A stretch of 37,799 bases of DNA from an uncultured Sutterella sp. (GTDB lineage Bacteria; Pseudomonadota; Gammaproteobacteria; Burkholderiales; Burkholderiaceae_F), in contig CASDQM010000036.1 of the NCBI GenBank assembly GCA_949282745.1, forward strand, positions 1 to 37,799, written 5' to 3'. The translations under genes and the position numbers were made by a program. The notes beneath the pieces are model-generated. The model was not told the origin of the DNA. It saw only the letters and a program-made list of their open reading frames with translations, and did not search any database. This document shows, piece after piece, positions 1-13,762 of this stretch (the stretch's first letter is position 1; the number at the start of each line of letters is the position of its first letter).

Positions 1-625
1 CGTTCACGGAGCGGATGGACTTCGTCATGATGAGGTACTTGCCGTTGACGACGTAGGCCGGGATGCCCTGGATCTTGCCCACGTCGTAGCTCGCCTTCCA
101 GGAGTCGGCGAGGGCCTGCACGTCGGCGTTCTTGCGGTTCTTCGCGAATTCGTCGGCGGAGATGCCGGCGGCGTCAAGACCGGTCTTCAAGAAGGCCTCT
201 TCGCCGGCCGTCCAGCGTTCGCCCTTCTTGTGATAGGCCTTGTAGACGGCGTCCTTGGCCTTCTTGAAAAGCGACTTCGGGTCTTCAAGATTCGTGACGC
301 CCGCGGCCTTGTCCTTCACGAGGCAGTAGGCGAAGAGTTCGGAGCCGGCGCGGCCGTACTTGCCCTTCGTTTCGAGGTGGAACATGTCGAACTTGAGGCC
401 CGTGGCCTTTTCCATCATCGGAACCATCTTCGGGTCGACGCCCGCGTCGTACTTGAAGCAGAAGGGGCAGTCGTAGGACCAGACCTTGACGAGCTTCCCT
501 TCGCCGCCGGGAAGCGGCGCGGAGAGCGCGACGTAGTCGGTGCCTTCGGCAAAGGCGAAGGCGGACGGGATGGCGGCGGCGCAGGCAAGCGCGGCGGCGG
601 CCTGAATCAGAGTGCGGCGGAACAT
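1..625 (-). CDS. DsbA/DsbL-like periplasmic thiol:disulfide oxidase, partial (C-terminus outside window)
   Basis: Reading leftwards from the ATG at 623-625, 208 residues are visible and the frame runs off the window edge. Residues 1-25 form a Sec-type signal peptide (MFRR, Ala-rich core, AFA cleavage site). The mature start FAEGTDYVAL is typical of DsbA. The catalytic motif CPFC lies at residues 53-56 and the cis-proline loop GIPAY at 187-191, with the helical insertion between them, so this is a DsbA-fold oxidase that gives disulfides to exported proteins. CPFC rather than CPHC recalls DsbL, the partner of arylsulfate sulfotransferase, but no assT or dsbI is visible here. An AAGGAG ribosome site (633-638) sits 7 nt before the start. 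DsbA versus DsbL cannot be settled from this fragment. Confidence 0.88.
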   Translation of the reverse strand, partial: MFRRTLIQAAAALACAAAIPSAFAFAEGTDYVALSAPLPGGEGKLVKVWSYDCPFCFKYDAGVDPKMVPMMEKATGLKFDMFHLETKGKYGRAGSELFAYCLVKDKAAGVTNLEDPKSLFKKAKDAVYKAYHKKGERWTAGEEAFLKTGLDAAGISADEFAKNRKNADVQALADSWKASYDVGKIQGIPAYVVNGKYLIMTKSIRSVN

Positions 626-1079
626 GGTGTAACTCCTTGCGTGACGGATGGAGGACGACCGCTTTCAGGGAGAAGACGCGGCCGCGCTCCGAAGAACGAT
701 CGATCCCGAAGGATCTCTTCATTGGAAGGAAGTATAGGCCCGGAAAATCCGTTTGTAACGCTCAAACCCTTGTGCCGCTTGCGTTTTAAGGGAATGTCTC
801 CGTGAGCTCCTCAAAAATGAAAGGGGAGTTTTCTCTTTTCGCGTGAAATGAGGGGTAACCCCTAAATTTCTCTTCGGGAAGCGAGAAAGACATTTGAGGC
901 GTGGAGGGCGGGCGGACGGTTGCGGAAGGACGCGGGCGCGGGAGCGGTCGTCGGAGGGCGGGAAGAACGGGGACGGACATGCGCGGCGGCGAGTCGAACG
1001 GTCTCAAGCGGGTGCCTCAAGGAGGCGTTGTCGGGAAGGTGACGCCACGACAAAAGCCACGGCACAAGTTTGGCGGTTG

Positions 1080-1127
1080 TAACGGCGAAAAATATATATT
1101 TTCCGCCGTTATACCGGCGAAAAGTAT
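1080..1127. repeat. AT-rich imperfect palindrome with an adjacent third half-copy
   Basis: TAACGGCG (1080-1087) and CGCCGTTA (1104-1111) are perfect inverted arms. The interval contains the perfect 14-bp palindrome AAAATATATATTTT (1089-1102). A third related half-site, CGGCGAAAAGTAT, follows in direct orientation at 1115-1127. The arrangement resembles a multi-site operator or a cruciform-forming element, but no neighbouring gene start makes a target obvious. Confidence 0.45.
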
Positions 1128-1892
1128 GTTGAACGAGATCGGCGCATTCGCTCGAACAAGACGGCGTCGTGCCGCGATGTCTTGCTTGCGTGATCGATGA
1201 GGAGAATTTTCTCGGGGAGCGACGACATGGCTTTGGCCTTCGGAAGAACCCGAAGGGAACTGAGAGCGAAGCTGCTCTCAAGGAGGGGGCGCTCTTCTTC
1301 GCAAACACGATCGAAGAGCCAACGGGCAAGATGGGCGGTCCTGCGGACGACGCTGGGAAGGGGGCGGGACGACGAGATGCAAAGCCGCTCCGTTACGGAA
1401 GTCTGATTTCGAAGCCGTTGTGCGGAACTACTTGGGTAGCGGGTTGATGACCGTGTCGGAAGTTCTCGTCATCGTCTTTCCAGAACTCTGACGACACCAC
1501 ATGTCGCAAGTGGCTGTGATTTTTGAAAAATACACTCCCGCAGTTGATATGGTTGTCCATAAGCGGGCGTATTTCGCTAGAATGGGTGAATCTTCGTTCG
1601 AAATTGGCTATGCCCGCGGTTCCCGTAAGGCCGCTATGGGCAGAGGTCCCGAAGTCTCCAGCTCGGGGGGCGGAGGGTGGCAAAAGTTCGGCCTCAAGGG
1701 AGTCGCATTCCATTGAGGCCGATACAACTAGGAGCGGAGAGATGCCAATCTACTCTTATCTCTTGACGCGCACGTTGTCCGTCACTCTTGACCTTGATGT
1801 CAAGCTCTGTGGTCATGTTTCGCTAGGCACAGAATAGCTTGGCTTCGCGGCAGTTCTCGTTTATACGATTCTGACGCGCAAATAAAGCACCG

Positions 1893-1926
1893 CGCCGGTG
1901 GCCCCGTGTCCGCCGGCGTTTTTCTT
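1893..1926 (+). terminator. terminator-like hairpin, plus strand
   Basis: CGCCGG (1893-1898) pairs with CCGGCG (1913-1918), followed at once by TTTTTCTT. It has the shape of a rho-independent terminator for rightward transcription, yet no recognised rightward gene lies upstream. It also sits just past the 3' end of the leftward gene at 1983-2597. Confidence 0.4.
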
Positions 1927-1982
1927 CGCCGCTTGGTTGTCGAAACCGGTCGGCAACCGTTCTTTTTCCCGCGACAGTCGCG

Positions 1983-2597
1983 TCAGCGGCGGCCCCGACC
2001 CGGTCTCGTCTGCCCCGCCGCCTCGCGGATCGGCCTCATGACGTATTCGAGATCGTCTTCAGGGAGAATTTCCTTGAAACGCTCTTCGATTGTTTCCATC
2101 ACGGCCGCCCTTTCTTTCTTCGGAGTCGCCTCGAGGGTTCCGATGCCGACACCTCTGAGCAAAGTCCAGAGGCTCTCCGTCGGGTCGGGATGCCAGTCGA
2201 AGACGGTTTGCTCCCGCACGGCTTTGTCGGTCTCCACGGCCAACTGTACGAGCGCTCCGAACGGCATCTTACGAGCGGCTTCTTGGAGGAGATCTTTCAT
2301 TTCGCTCACGTAACTGCTTTCGTTCGTGAGCGAGAGACGATCCCAGTAGGGCGTAAATTCGTCGCCCTCAATGGAGCTCGAGAGCTCGTCGATGACGCGG
2401 TCGAGCGAAGCGCGCAGGCTCTTGAGATAGGCGTTCTCCTTTTCGTCGGGGCGGTATTTGCACTTCTCTCGAATGAGTTCCCGCGCCTTTTCGGGGTTTT
2501 TGTGCAGAAAATCGAGGAGTCTTTTCTTCGCCTCTTCGGCGGAAAGGTCGGCGACGACGGATTCGAGCGTTTCGGGTGTGGCGGGCGTGACCGGCAT
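1983..2597 (-). CDS. hypothetical soluble helical protein, 204 aa
   Basis: I do not recognise a family. The protein is highly charged, predicted mostly helical, lacks a signal peptide or membrane segment and has no cysteine-rich or nucleotide-binding motif. It has an acidic N-terminal half (residues 10-60 rich in Glu, Lys and Leu), then segments such as PYWDRLSL and DWHPDPTESLW, and a basic tail ending RPGRGRR. Codon choice, with Lys and Glu mixed in amphipathic spacing, looks like a genuine cytoplasmic protein rather than a GC-rich shadow frame. The ribosome site is weak (GAG about 10 nt before the ATG). It is isolated: the next gene in the same direction starts 1.7 kb away and ends before a terminator. 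Confidence 0.6.
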   Translation of the reverse strand: MPVTPATPETLESVVADLSAEEAKKRLLDFLHKNPEKARELIREKCKYRPDEKENAYLKSLRASLDRVIDELSSSIEGDEFTPYWDRLSLTNESSYVSEMKDLLQEAARKMPFGALVQLAVETDKAVREQTVFDWHPDPTESLWTLLRGVGIGTLEATPKKERAAVMETIEERFKEILPEDDLEYVMRPIREAAGQTRPGRGRR

Positions 2598-2744
2598 GGT
2601 GAATCTCGAGAAGGATGACGTCGATCATAGTACGGGAACTCGGCCGTTGCCGCGGACTTTCTCCGACACCCGCCCCGACCGCCGGAAAAAGACCTCACCG
2701 GCACACCCTGAACGGGCGCAGCAACGGTCGGGACGGGGCGGAGA

Positions 2745-2793
2745 AAGGGAAAAGCGAAGGGGACCGTTTCTCGAACGGCGTCTCCCTTCGCTT
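2745..2793 (-). terminator. rho-independent terminator, minus strand
   Basis: Just downstream of the flavoprotein stop at 2803. AAGCGAAGGG (2752-2761) pairs perfectly with CCCTTCGCTT (2784-2793), with a further inner pairing CCGTTT/AACGG. On the minus strand the stem is followed by a T-rich tail (TTTTCCCTTT). Confidence 0.8.
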
Positions 2794-2802
2794 CATTGCC
2801 GC

Positions 2803-4272
2803 TTAGGCCTTTATGACCGTGTCGGCCGCGACCCAGCCGAGCACCACCGCGGAGATGAAGGCCGTGGCGGAGAGGTAGGTGCGTCCGTGGAAGCCCCCGG
2901 CCACTTCACCCGAAGCGTAGAGCCCCGGAATGACGTTTCCGAAGACGTCCACCACCTGCATCTTGCCGTCGATCTTGACGCCGCAGTAGGTGGCGAGAAG
3001 CACCGCCGTGGAGGGAAGAACGTAGAAGGGAGGATTCTTGATTTCCCGGAGCGCTCCGAGGTTCCCCGAGAGGAACTTGCGCCCGAACTCGGTGTCGTAG
3101 CCCTTTTCGCGCACGTCGCGGTTGTAGCGCTCGACCGTTTCCTTCACGACCTTCGGGTCGAGCCCGGCCTTTTGGGCGGCTTCCTCGATCGTGTCGCCCT
3201 TGAAGACGAGACCGCGTTCTTCGGATTCTAGGACGGAACCGTTGTTGCGGGCGGTCTTGAGCGAAATCTTGCGGGTGGGCTCGTCGTAGACGCAGTAGCC
3301 GATCCCGCCTTCCTGTTCGAGCACGTGGTCGCCCACGTCCTTCTTCGGAATCGATTCGTCGACGAAGCGCTTGCCCGCCTTGTTGACGACGATCCCGCCC
3401 TCCCAGTAGGTGTAGTGGGAGTCGTTGATCGAATGCGGATCCGTGTTGAAGGCAAACGTCGCCTTGATGTAGGGCATGTCGACCACGTCCGCCCCGTAGG
3501 CGAGCGCCATCTTGAGGCCGTCCCCGTCGCAGCCCTTGCCGCAGATCGTGAGGGTCTTCGCCATGCGGGGAACGTACTTCGAAAGCAGATCCTTGTTGCG
3601 CGCGAACCCGCCCGAAGCGAGAATCACGCCCTTCTTTGCGCCGAAGGAGACGGTCTTGCCGTCCTTTTCGGCGAAGACCCCGACGATCCGCTTCGTCTTT
3701 TCGTCGTAGGCGAGACGCTTGGCGGGGGTCGAGACGAGGAGTTTTGCGCCGTGCTTCTTGGCGTGGTCGAGGCAGGCCTTGAGAACGCTGTTGGGCTCGA
3801 TTTCGACGCCGCGGTTTGCGCTCACGCTCGCAAAGAGAAGGTCTGACTGCAGTTTCCCGCCCAAGCCCATGAACCACTCGTAGACGGGAAGGTGGTTGTC
3901 GACGAAGGCGTGCACGACGTCTCGGTTGTTGAGACCGCCGCCCGTTTCAATGATGTCCTTGAAGAGGAGTTCGTTCGAGTCCTTTTCGCCCGCCTTCTTC
4001 TGAAGGTCGGTGCCCACGACGAGCGAGCCGCCCCCGCAGATGGCGGAGGAGCCGCCCGGGAAGGCCATCTTTTCAAGAATGAGGACCTTGAGGCCCTTTT
4101 CGGCCGCGTGCGCGGCCGCGGCGAGGCCCGATCCGCCCGCACCCACGACGATCACGTCGTAGGTTTCATTGAACTTTTCGGGACGGTCCGTCGGGAGCGC
4201 CATGGCGGACGAGGCGGCGAGCGCGGCGGAACCCGCGAGCGCGGACTTCAGAAAGTTGCGGCGATTGGTCAT
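2803..4272 (-). CDS. Tat-exported fumarate-reductase-like flavoprotein A (489 aa)
   Basis: Member of the FAD-binding fumarate reductase/succinate dehydrogenase family (flavocytochrome c flavin domain) without haem. The twin-arginine leader is TNRRNFLKS. The FAD dinucleotide fold VVGAGGSG lies at residues 42-49, then GGSSAICGG, the ATP-like loop ASGGF near the middle and the C-terminal FAD clamp GLYASGEVAGG. The substrate site is not canonical. The position matching the catalytic Arg of Shewanella Fcc3 (RFVNEITTRD) reads RFVDESIPKKD, the HHTMGG motif is ATYCGVKI, and HGxxR is HGRTY. It is therefore probably a periplasmic reductase for a non-C4-dicarboxylate substrate. An AAAGGAG site supports the start. 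It is paralogous to the gene upstream (4419-5894) but separated from it by a terminator. Confidence 0.88.
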   Translation of the reverse strand: MTNRRNFLKSALAGSAALAASSAMALPTDRPEKFNETYDVIVVGAGGSGLAAAAHAAEKGLKVLILEKMAFPGGSSAICGGGSLVVGTDLQKKAGEKDSNELLFKDIIETGGGLNNRDVVHAFVDNHLPVYEWFMGLGGKLQSDLLFASVSANRGVEIEPNSVLKACLDHAKKHGAKLLVSTPAKRLAYDEKTKRIVGVFAEKDGKTVSFGAKKGVILASGGFARNKDLLSKYVPRMAKTLTICGKGCDGDGLKMALAYGADVVDMPYIKATFAFNTDPHSINDSHYTYWEGGIVVNKAGKRFVDESIPKKDVGDHVLEQEGGIGYCVYDEPTRKISLKTARNNGSVLESEERGLVFKGDTIEEAAQKAGLDPKVVKETVERYNRDVREKGYDTEFGRKFLSGNLGALREIKNPPFYVLPSTAVLLATYCGVKIDGKMQVVDVFGNVIPGLYASGEVAGGFHGRTYLSATAFISAVVLGWVAADTVIKA

Positions 4273-4313
4273 GTGTTTCTCCTTTGGAGGTTTCGGCGCT
4301 TCTCCATGGGTTC

Positions 4314-4356
4314 GAAAACGTCCCTCCGGGCCCGCGGGTGAGGCGGGCCCGGAGGG
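4314..4356 (-). terminator. rho-independent terminator between two flavoprotein genes, minus strand
   Basis: A perfect 14-bp stem, CCCTCCGGGCCCGC (4322-4335) with GCGGGCCCGGAGGG (4343-4356), and a 7-nt loop. On the minus strand it ends in a short T-run (CGTTTTCG). It should end most transcripts from 4419-5894 before the next flavoprotein gene. Confidence 0.7.
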
Positions 4357-4418
4357 GATGCACCCGTTTCAGGGAAAAGCGTCCGAGGAAAACGGGTGAG
4401 TTGTCGGTCGCTCTGTCG

Positions 4419-5894
4419 TCAGGCCTTGAGAATCGTGCCCGCGGCGATGTAGCCGAAGATGAGGGCTTTGCCGAAGGCGGTGGAGCCGAGGTAGCTGCGT
4501 CCGTGGAAGGAACCCGTTACTTCGCCCGCGGCGTAGAGGCCCGGAATCACGTCGCCGAAGACGTCGGTGACTTCCGCCTTGCCGTTGATCTTCACGCCGC
4601 AGTAGGTCGAAATCAGCACGGCCGTGGCGGGGAAGATGTAAAACGGCGGTTTTTCGATCGGGCGGATCTTGCCGGAGATGTCGACCAAGTGTTTGCGTCC
4701 GAAGTCGCGGTCGACGCCCGTCGTCTTCGCGTCTTCGTTGTAGCGGTCCACCGTTTCGCGCACGACCTTCGGGTCGAGCCCGGCCTTCTTCGCGACCTCT
4801 TCGATCGTGTCGCCCTTCAGGACGAGTCCCTTCTTTTCGGAGTAGGTGACGCTTCCGCCCGCCTCGTCCATGCCGATCGCGTCCGAGCGGATCGCGTCGT
4901 CGTAGAGGTTGAAGGCGACGGCGTCGGGCTGATCGAGCACGTAGTCGCCGATGTCCTTCTTCGAGATCTCTTCGTTGCAGAAGCGCTTGCCTTCCTTGTT
5001 GAGGACGATCGCACCGTCGCGGAAGACCCAGCAGGCGTCCTTGATGCTCGTGGCCTTCAAGTTGAAGGCGAAGGTTGCTTTGATGTAGGGCATGTCCGCG
5101 ACGTCCGCCCCGTAGGCCAAGGCCATCTTGAGACCGTCCCCGTCGCAGCCCATGGCGCAGATCGTGCTCGCGTTCTTCATGCGCGGCACGTATTTTTCGA
5201 GAAGCGCCTTGTTGCGCGCAAAGCCGCCCGTCGCGATCACGACGCCCTCCTTCGCTTCGACGTTTTTGACGCCCGCCTTGGAGGAGAGCTGCACGCCGCA
5301 GATGCGCTTCGCCTTCCCGTCGTAGAGGAGCTTTTCGCCCTTCGTGCCGGTGCGAAGATCAACGCCCAGTTTCTTCGCGAGCTGCGTCCACGCGTCGATG
5401 CTCTTTTGCGTGTTGACGCTCAAGTTTCTCGGAACCGACCCCGACTGCGAGAGGCGTTCGGTATTCAAAACCATGCCGTGCTTCATCGCCCAGACGTAGT
5501 AGTCGGGCGAGGCTTCGGCGTAGGCGCGCACGACGTCCTTGTCGCAGAGCTGTCCGCCCGTGCGCATGATATCTTCATAAAGCGTCTCGACCGAATCCTT
5601 GATTCCAGCCTTCTTCTGAAGGTCGGTTTCGGTGACGGCGACCCCGCCGCCGCAGATCAAGGAACTCCCGCCGCAGAAGGCGAGTTTTTCGGCAAGAAGC
5701 ACTTTCTTGCCGCCTTCGGCGAGGCGGATGGCGGCTGTGAGGCCCGCGCCGCCCGCACCGAGGACGACGACGTCGAAGCTTTCGTCAAATTTTTCGGGCT
5801 TTTCCGTCGGCATCGCCGAAACGGAACGCGTGAGGCCCGCGCCCGCAAGAAGGGCGCCCGCGGACTGCAAAAAGGCGCGGCGATTGGTGGTCAT
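4419..5894 (-). CDS. Tat-exported fumarate-reductase-like flavoprotein B (491 aa)
   Basis: Same architecture as the gene at 2803-4272: twin-arginine leader TNRRAFLQSAG, FAD fold VVLGAGGAG (residues 43-51), GGSSLICGGG, ATGGFARN, and C-terminal GLYAAGEVTGSFHG. I chose the ATG at 5892-5894 because it follows AAGGAG (5901-5906) by 6 nt and begins directly with the leader; the open frame continues upstream to 5969. The catalytic Arg position reads NEEISKKD (Lys), the HHTMGG motif is STYCGVKI, and HGxxR is HGRSY. It belongs to the same non-canonical subgroup as A, G and H. It is divergent from the LysR gene at 6044, which is its likely regulator. Confidence 0.88.
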   Translation of the reverse strand: MTTNRRAFLQSAGALLAGAGLTRSVSAMPTEKPEKFDESFDVVVLGAGGAGLTAAIRLAEGGKKVLLAEKLAFCGGSSLICGGGVAVTETDLQKKAGIKDSVETLYEDIMRTGGQLCDKDVVRAYAEASPDYYVWAMKHGMVLNTERLSQSGSVPRNLSVNTQKSIDAWTQLAKKLGVDLRTGTKGEKLLYDGKAKRICGVQLSSKAGVKNVEAKEGVVIATGGFARNKALLEKYVPRMKNASTICAMGCDGDGLKMALAYGADVADMPYIKATFAFNLKATSIKDACWVFRDGAIVLNKEGKRFCNEEISKKDIGDYVLDQPDAVAFNLYDDAIRSDAIGMDEAGGSVTYSEKKGLVLKGDTIEEVAKKAGLDPKVVRETVDRYNEDAKTTGVDRDFGRKHLVDISGKIRPIEKPPFYIFPATAVLISTYCGVKINGKAEVTDVFGDVIPGLYAAGEVTGSFHGRSYLGSTAFGKALIFGYIAAGTILKA

Positions 5895-6016
5895 GGTCTT
5901 CTCCTTTGTCGGAAATCCCCTCGGGAAAGGGAATCTTTCCCGCGTCGGGTTCCTTCCGATGGTCACCATTCTGCGCCCCCTCTAGACTTAAAGCCATCCG
6001 AGAGTTTCGCAACACA

Positions 6017-6035
6017 CTTTCGGAATTTCCGAAAG
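6017..6035. promoter_or_regulatory. perfect inverted repeat in the flavoprotein B / LysR divergent region
   Basis: CTTTCGGAA-T-TTCCGAAAG is a perfect 9-1-9 inverted repeat ending just before the LysR ribosome site (AAGGA, 6036-6040). Its place suggests an autoregulatory operator or part of the LysR binding region. The role is inferred from position and symmetry. Confidence 0.55.
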
Positions 6036-6043
6036 AAGGAACC

Positions 6044-6985
6044 ATGCTGCACTTCGACCTCAAAGATTTGCGCGTCTTCTCCGCCGTGGCACTCACGGGG
6101 AGCATCACGAAGGCGTCCGAATACATCCATTTGTCGCCGAGCGCGACGAGCGACCGTCTCTCCGACCTCGAAAACCGGGCGGGGACGAGGCTTTTTCGCC
6201 GGAGTTCCCGAGGGCTTCGCCTCAATCCCGCGGGAGAAGTCTTCGCCGAGTCCGCCAAGCGAATCCTCTTTGAGGCGGAGGCGCTTGAGACGAGGCTTGC
6301 GCCCTTCGCGCACGGCGAGGAAAAGCGCATTACGGTGTGCTGCAACTACAACGCGGGCGTCACCTTCCTGCCTCGGCGTCTCGGGCGGTTTCTCTCGCAT
6401 TTCGAAGACGTGCAGGTGGAGGTCGTGCAGCGCTCAAGTCCCGAAATCGTGCGGCACGTCGCGGCGGGGGAGGCGGACGTGGGCGTCACGGCCTTCTCGG
6501 GCATGCATCCGCTTCTTGAGTTCACGCCCTTTGCAGTGGATTGGCTCGTCGCGGTGGTGCCGCCGGAACACCCGCTGGCGCAAAAGGGGGAGATCGCCTT
6601 TTCCGAACTCTTTCCCTACAACTACATCGCCGTGGGACCGTACTCGCCCATGCAGGAGTTTCTCTACGAGCGGGCCCTGGAAGAAGGAAAGCGCATTCGC
6701 CCGAAGATCACGGCGTCGAGCCACGACGCCGTCATTTCGCTCGTCGAAGAAGGGGCGGGCGTGAGCGTGCTGCCGAGCGGCGTTGTGACGAAGCAGCGAA
6801 ACGTCGTGGAACTCAAACTCAAGGAATCCTGGTCCCTGAGAAGGCTTCGGCTTTGCCGCCTCAAGGACCGCAGCGCGAACGCCGAGGAGCGAAACGCGCT
6901 CGTAGACCGGTTCGTGGCGGCGTTGTTGGACGACTCGGGGGAGGAACAGGGGAACGAGGAGGAGCCGGGGGTCGGCATGAAGTGA
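6044..6985 (+). CDS. LysR-family transcriptional regulator (313 aa)
   Basis: The N-terminal winged helix-turn-helix (residues 1-60) matches LysR: FDLKDLRVFSAVALTGSITK, then SPSATSDRLSDLE and LFRRSSRGLRLNPAG. A linker helix and a two-lobed effector-binding domain (about 90-290) follow, with GEADVGVTA and DWLVAVVPPEHPLA. The ATG at 6044 is preferred: it follows AAGGA and begins the domain at residue 3, whereas the open frame runs upstream to 5906 through the promoter region. The C-terminal tail is acidic (DDSGEEQGNEEEPG). It is divergent from flavoprotein B, the standard arrangement for a LysR protein controlling its neighbour. The inducer may be the reductase substrate, which is inference. Confidence 0.92.
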   Translation: MLHFDLKDLRVFSAVALTGSITKASEYIHLSPSATSDRLSDLENRAGTRLFRRSSRGLRLNPAGEVFAESAKRILFEAEALETRLAPFAHGEEKRITVCCNYNAGVTFLPRRLGRFLSHFEDVQVEVVQRSSPEIVRHVAAGEADVGVTAFSGMHPLLEFTPFAVDWLVAVVPPEHPLAQKGEIAFSELFPYNYIAVGPYSPMQEFLYERALEEGKRIRPKITASSHDAVISLVEEGAGVSVLPSGVVTKQRNVVELKLKESWSLRRLRLCRLKDRSANAEERNALVDRFVAALLDDSGEEQGNEEEPGVGMK

Positions 6986-7180
6986 CGGTGTGAGTTCGGG
7001 ACGTGTCCGGGACGGTTGCGGGTGACGGGGACGACGGGGCGGTCGTGAGGTGGGACGAAAGGCGCGGAGGAAAAAGGTAAAAGACGAGAATCGAGAGGAT
7101 TGGAGAAGAAAGAAAGGAACGGGTCCCGAGAAGAAGGGCGGAAGGTTGCGGGCGGTGAACGGCGCTTTTGTGGAAGTCGG

Positions 7181-7218
7181 TAAAGAAAAAAATCCCCGGA
7201 CTCCGAAGAGATCCGGGG
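7181..7218 (-). terminator. orphan rho-independent terminator, minus strand
   Basis: CCCCGGA (7194-7200) pairs with TCCGGGG (7212-7218). On the minus strand the stem is followed by ATTTTTTTCTTT. It has ideal terminator form but no recognised leftward gene precedes it. A TAAAAT box on the minus strand (7312-7317) would give a transcript of about 110 nt. Confidence 0.65.
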
Positions 7219-7669
7219 CGAAGAGGATCCTTGCACATCGTTAGATGCGCAATGATCATGGGTCTGTTCCGGCTTTTTCGAAAGAAAATGCCCGAACTGC
7301 AGGAAGGACGAATTTTAGCAGCAGAAAAAGAATTTGTGGGGAGGTTTGGATAAAAATTTTTCGATTTAGGTCAGGGAGAAGGGTGGTAGAGGATCGGGCA
7401 AAGAAGTGCGGCAACAAGTCGGTGGAGATCCGAGACGGCGGGCGGGTCAGTTTGTGTGTCGTTTGACGGGGCAGGTTTCGTGTCGTTTCGCGGCGGCCGT
7501 TGCTGGATCGGCGGAGGAAACCGCCGGCGGCCGTTCGCCCGGGGCGTCCAGCGGTCGGAGGAGGAAGTCGGCGAAAAGACGGCTTAGGGGAAAGGTCGTC
7601 AAGAGTGCTTTGCCAGAGACAAAATGAGACGGACTGGCGGGTTAACCCGTACTTAAGATTCGCATAAGA

Positions 7670-7798
7670 AATGGTCTGTAGAGTTGCTCCTGCCTGTGAC
7701 TGAACCTCTACAACGGCATCGCGTGTCCGGGAACTGTAACGCGTTGCCGTCAGGCTGAAGCGCCTCCAGATCAATGTGTCTGGGGGCGCTTCTTTTTT
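7670..7798 (+). ncRNA. candidate structured small RNA with three hairpins
   Basis: Three consecutive hairpins occur. GTAGAG (7678-7683) pairs with CTCTAC (7706-7711). ACGGCATCGCG (7713-7723) pairs with CGCGTTGCCGT (7740-7750) with one mismatch. AAGCGCCTCCAGA (7758-7770) pairs with TCTGGGGGCGCTT (7779-7791) and is followed by CTTTTTT. A weak promoter (TTAACC at 7642-7647, CATAAG at 7663-7668, spacing 15) precedes it. No known RNA family is recognised; it could also be the leader of a lost gene. Confidence 0.45.
7758..7798 (+). terminator. strong rho-independent terminator, plus strand
   Basis: A 13-bp stem with a single wobble pair, an 8-nt loop (7771-7778) and a CTTTTTT tail. It closes the structured element at 7670-7798. 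Confidence 0.85.
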
Positions 7799-8281
7799 CG
7801 GTGCGCTGAGAGCCGAGAGATGGCGGGCGTGTCGGAGACGTCGGCGGTGTTCGTATTGGACAACGGAGTTGAGTTCATTCGTCCATGAAGAGGGCTTGTT
7901 CGCTTCCTCGTACCGAGACGACATCGTTAGGTTGAGTAGGATAAAGAGAGCCGAGGGTGAGGGCGGTCAGGGCTGTACTCGATACAATTCGTACACAAGT
8001 GATCGTATGGCGGAGCCCAAAAGTGGTTCGCCTCGGTTGTATGAGAAGCAATTCAAGTTCTCGTGGCAACGGCCCCCTCGTGTACAATGCTCGAATAAAT
8101 TATGTTTTAGGACAACGGGCTTTTTCTTGCTGTCGTTTTACTTATAGATGTTTTGAAAGTCAGTGAACGGCTAAGGATTTATTTTCCACGCCTGGAAGAT
8201 ATTGAATATTAATTCCAATGGTTCAAGGTTTTGATAAAAAATTTGTCAAGGAAACATCTTGTGCCGGTTGAGAGTCGAATT

Positions 8282-13762
<5,481 letters not shown>

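Larger units (their letters stand above)
626..1982. other. 1.36-kb stretch without a convincing gene
   Basis: Several open frames cross this region (for example 862-1329 and 1393-1713 on minus, 1169-1447 on plus). None has a good ribosome site together with a recognisable domain. The visible structure is an AT-rich palindrome near 1080-1127 and a terminator-like hairpin at 1893-1926. From about 1390 to 1860 the sequence has mixed composition and could be decayed mobile DNA, but I recognise no transposase motif or terminal repeats. Confidence 0.5.
6986..8281. other. 1.3-kb non-coding stretch between LysR and the R-M island
   Basis: No open frame here is convincing. The region holds an orphan minus-strand terminator (7181-7218), a three-hairpin RNA candidate ending in a strong plus-strand terminator (7670-7798), and an AT-richer segment from about 7930 that leads into the restriction-modification island. 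The composition change at about 7.9 kb may mark the left side of the island. I saw no obvious direct repeat matching sequence right of the recombinase. Confidence 0.5.

Noticed and set aside
1393-1713. 106-codon minus-strand frame that might be a transposase remnant
   Set aside because: No catalytic motif, no terminal inverted repeats and no recognisable similarity; kept only as unexplained sequence.
4284-6764. Long open frame (826 codons) on the plus strand
   Set aside because: It is antisense to flavoprotein B and runs out of frame through the LysR gene; Arg/Ala-rich composition without domains, a GC-driven shadow.
7256-7924. 222-codon minus-strand frame
   Set aside because: Low-complexity Arg/Ser/Leu/Pro composition, overlaps the three-hairpin element and its terminator, and has no ribosome site.
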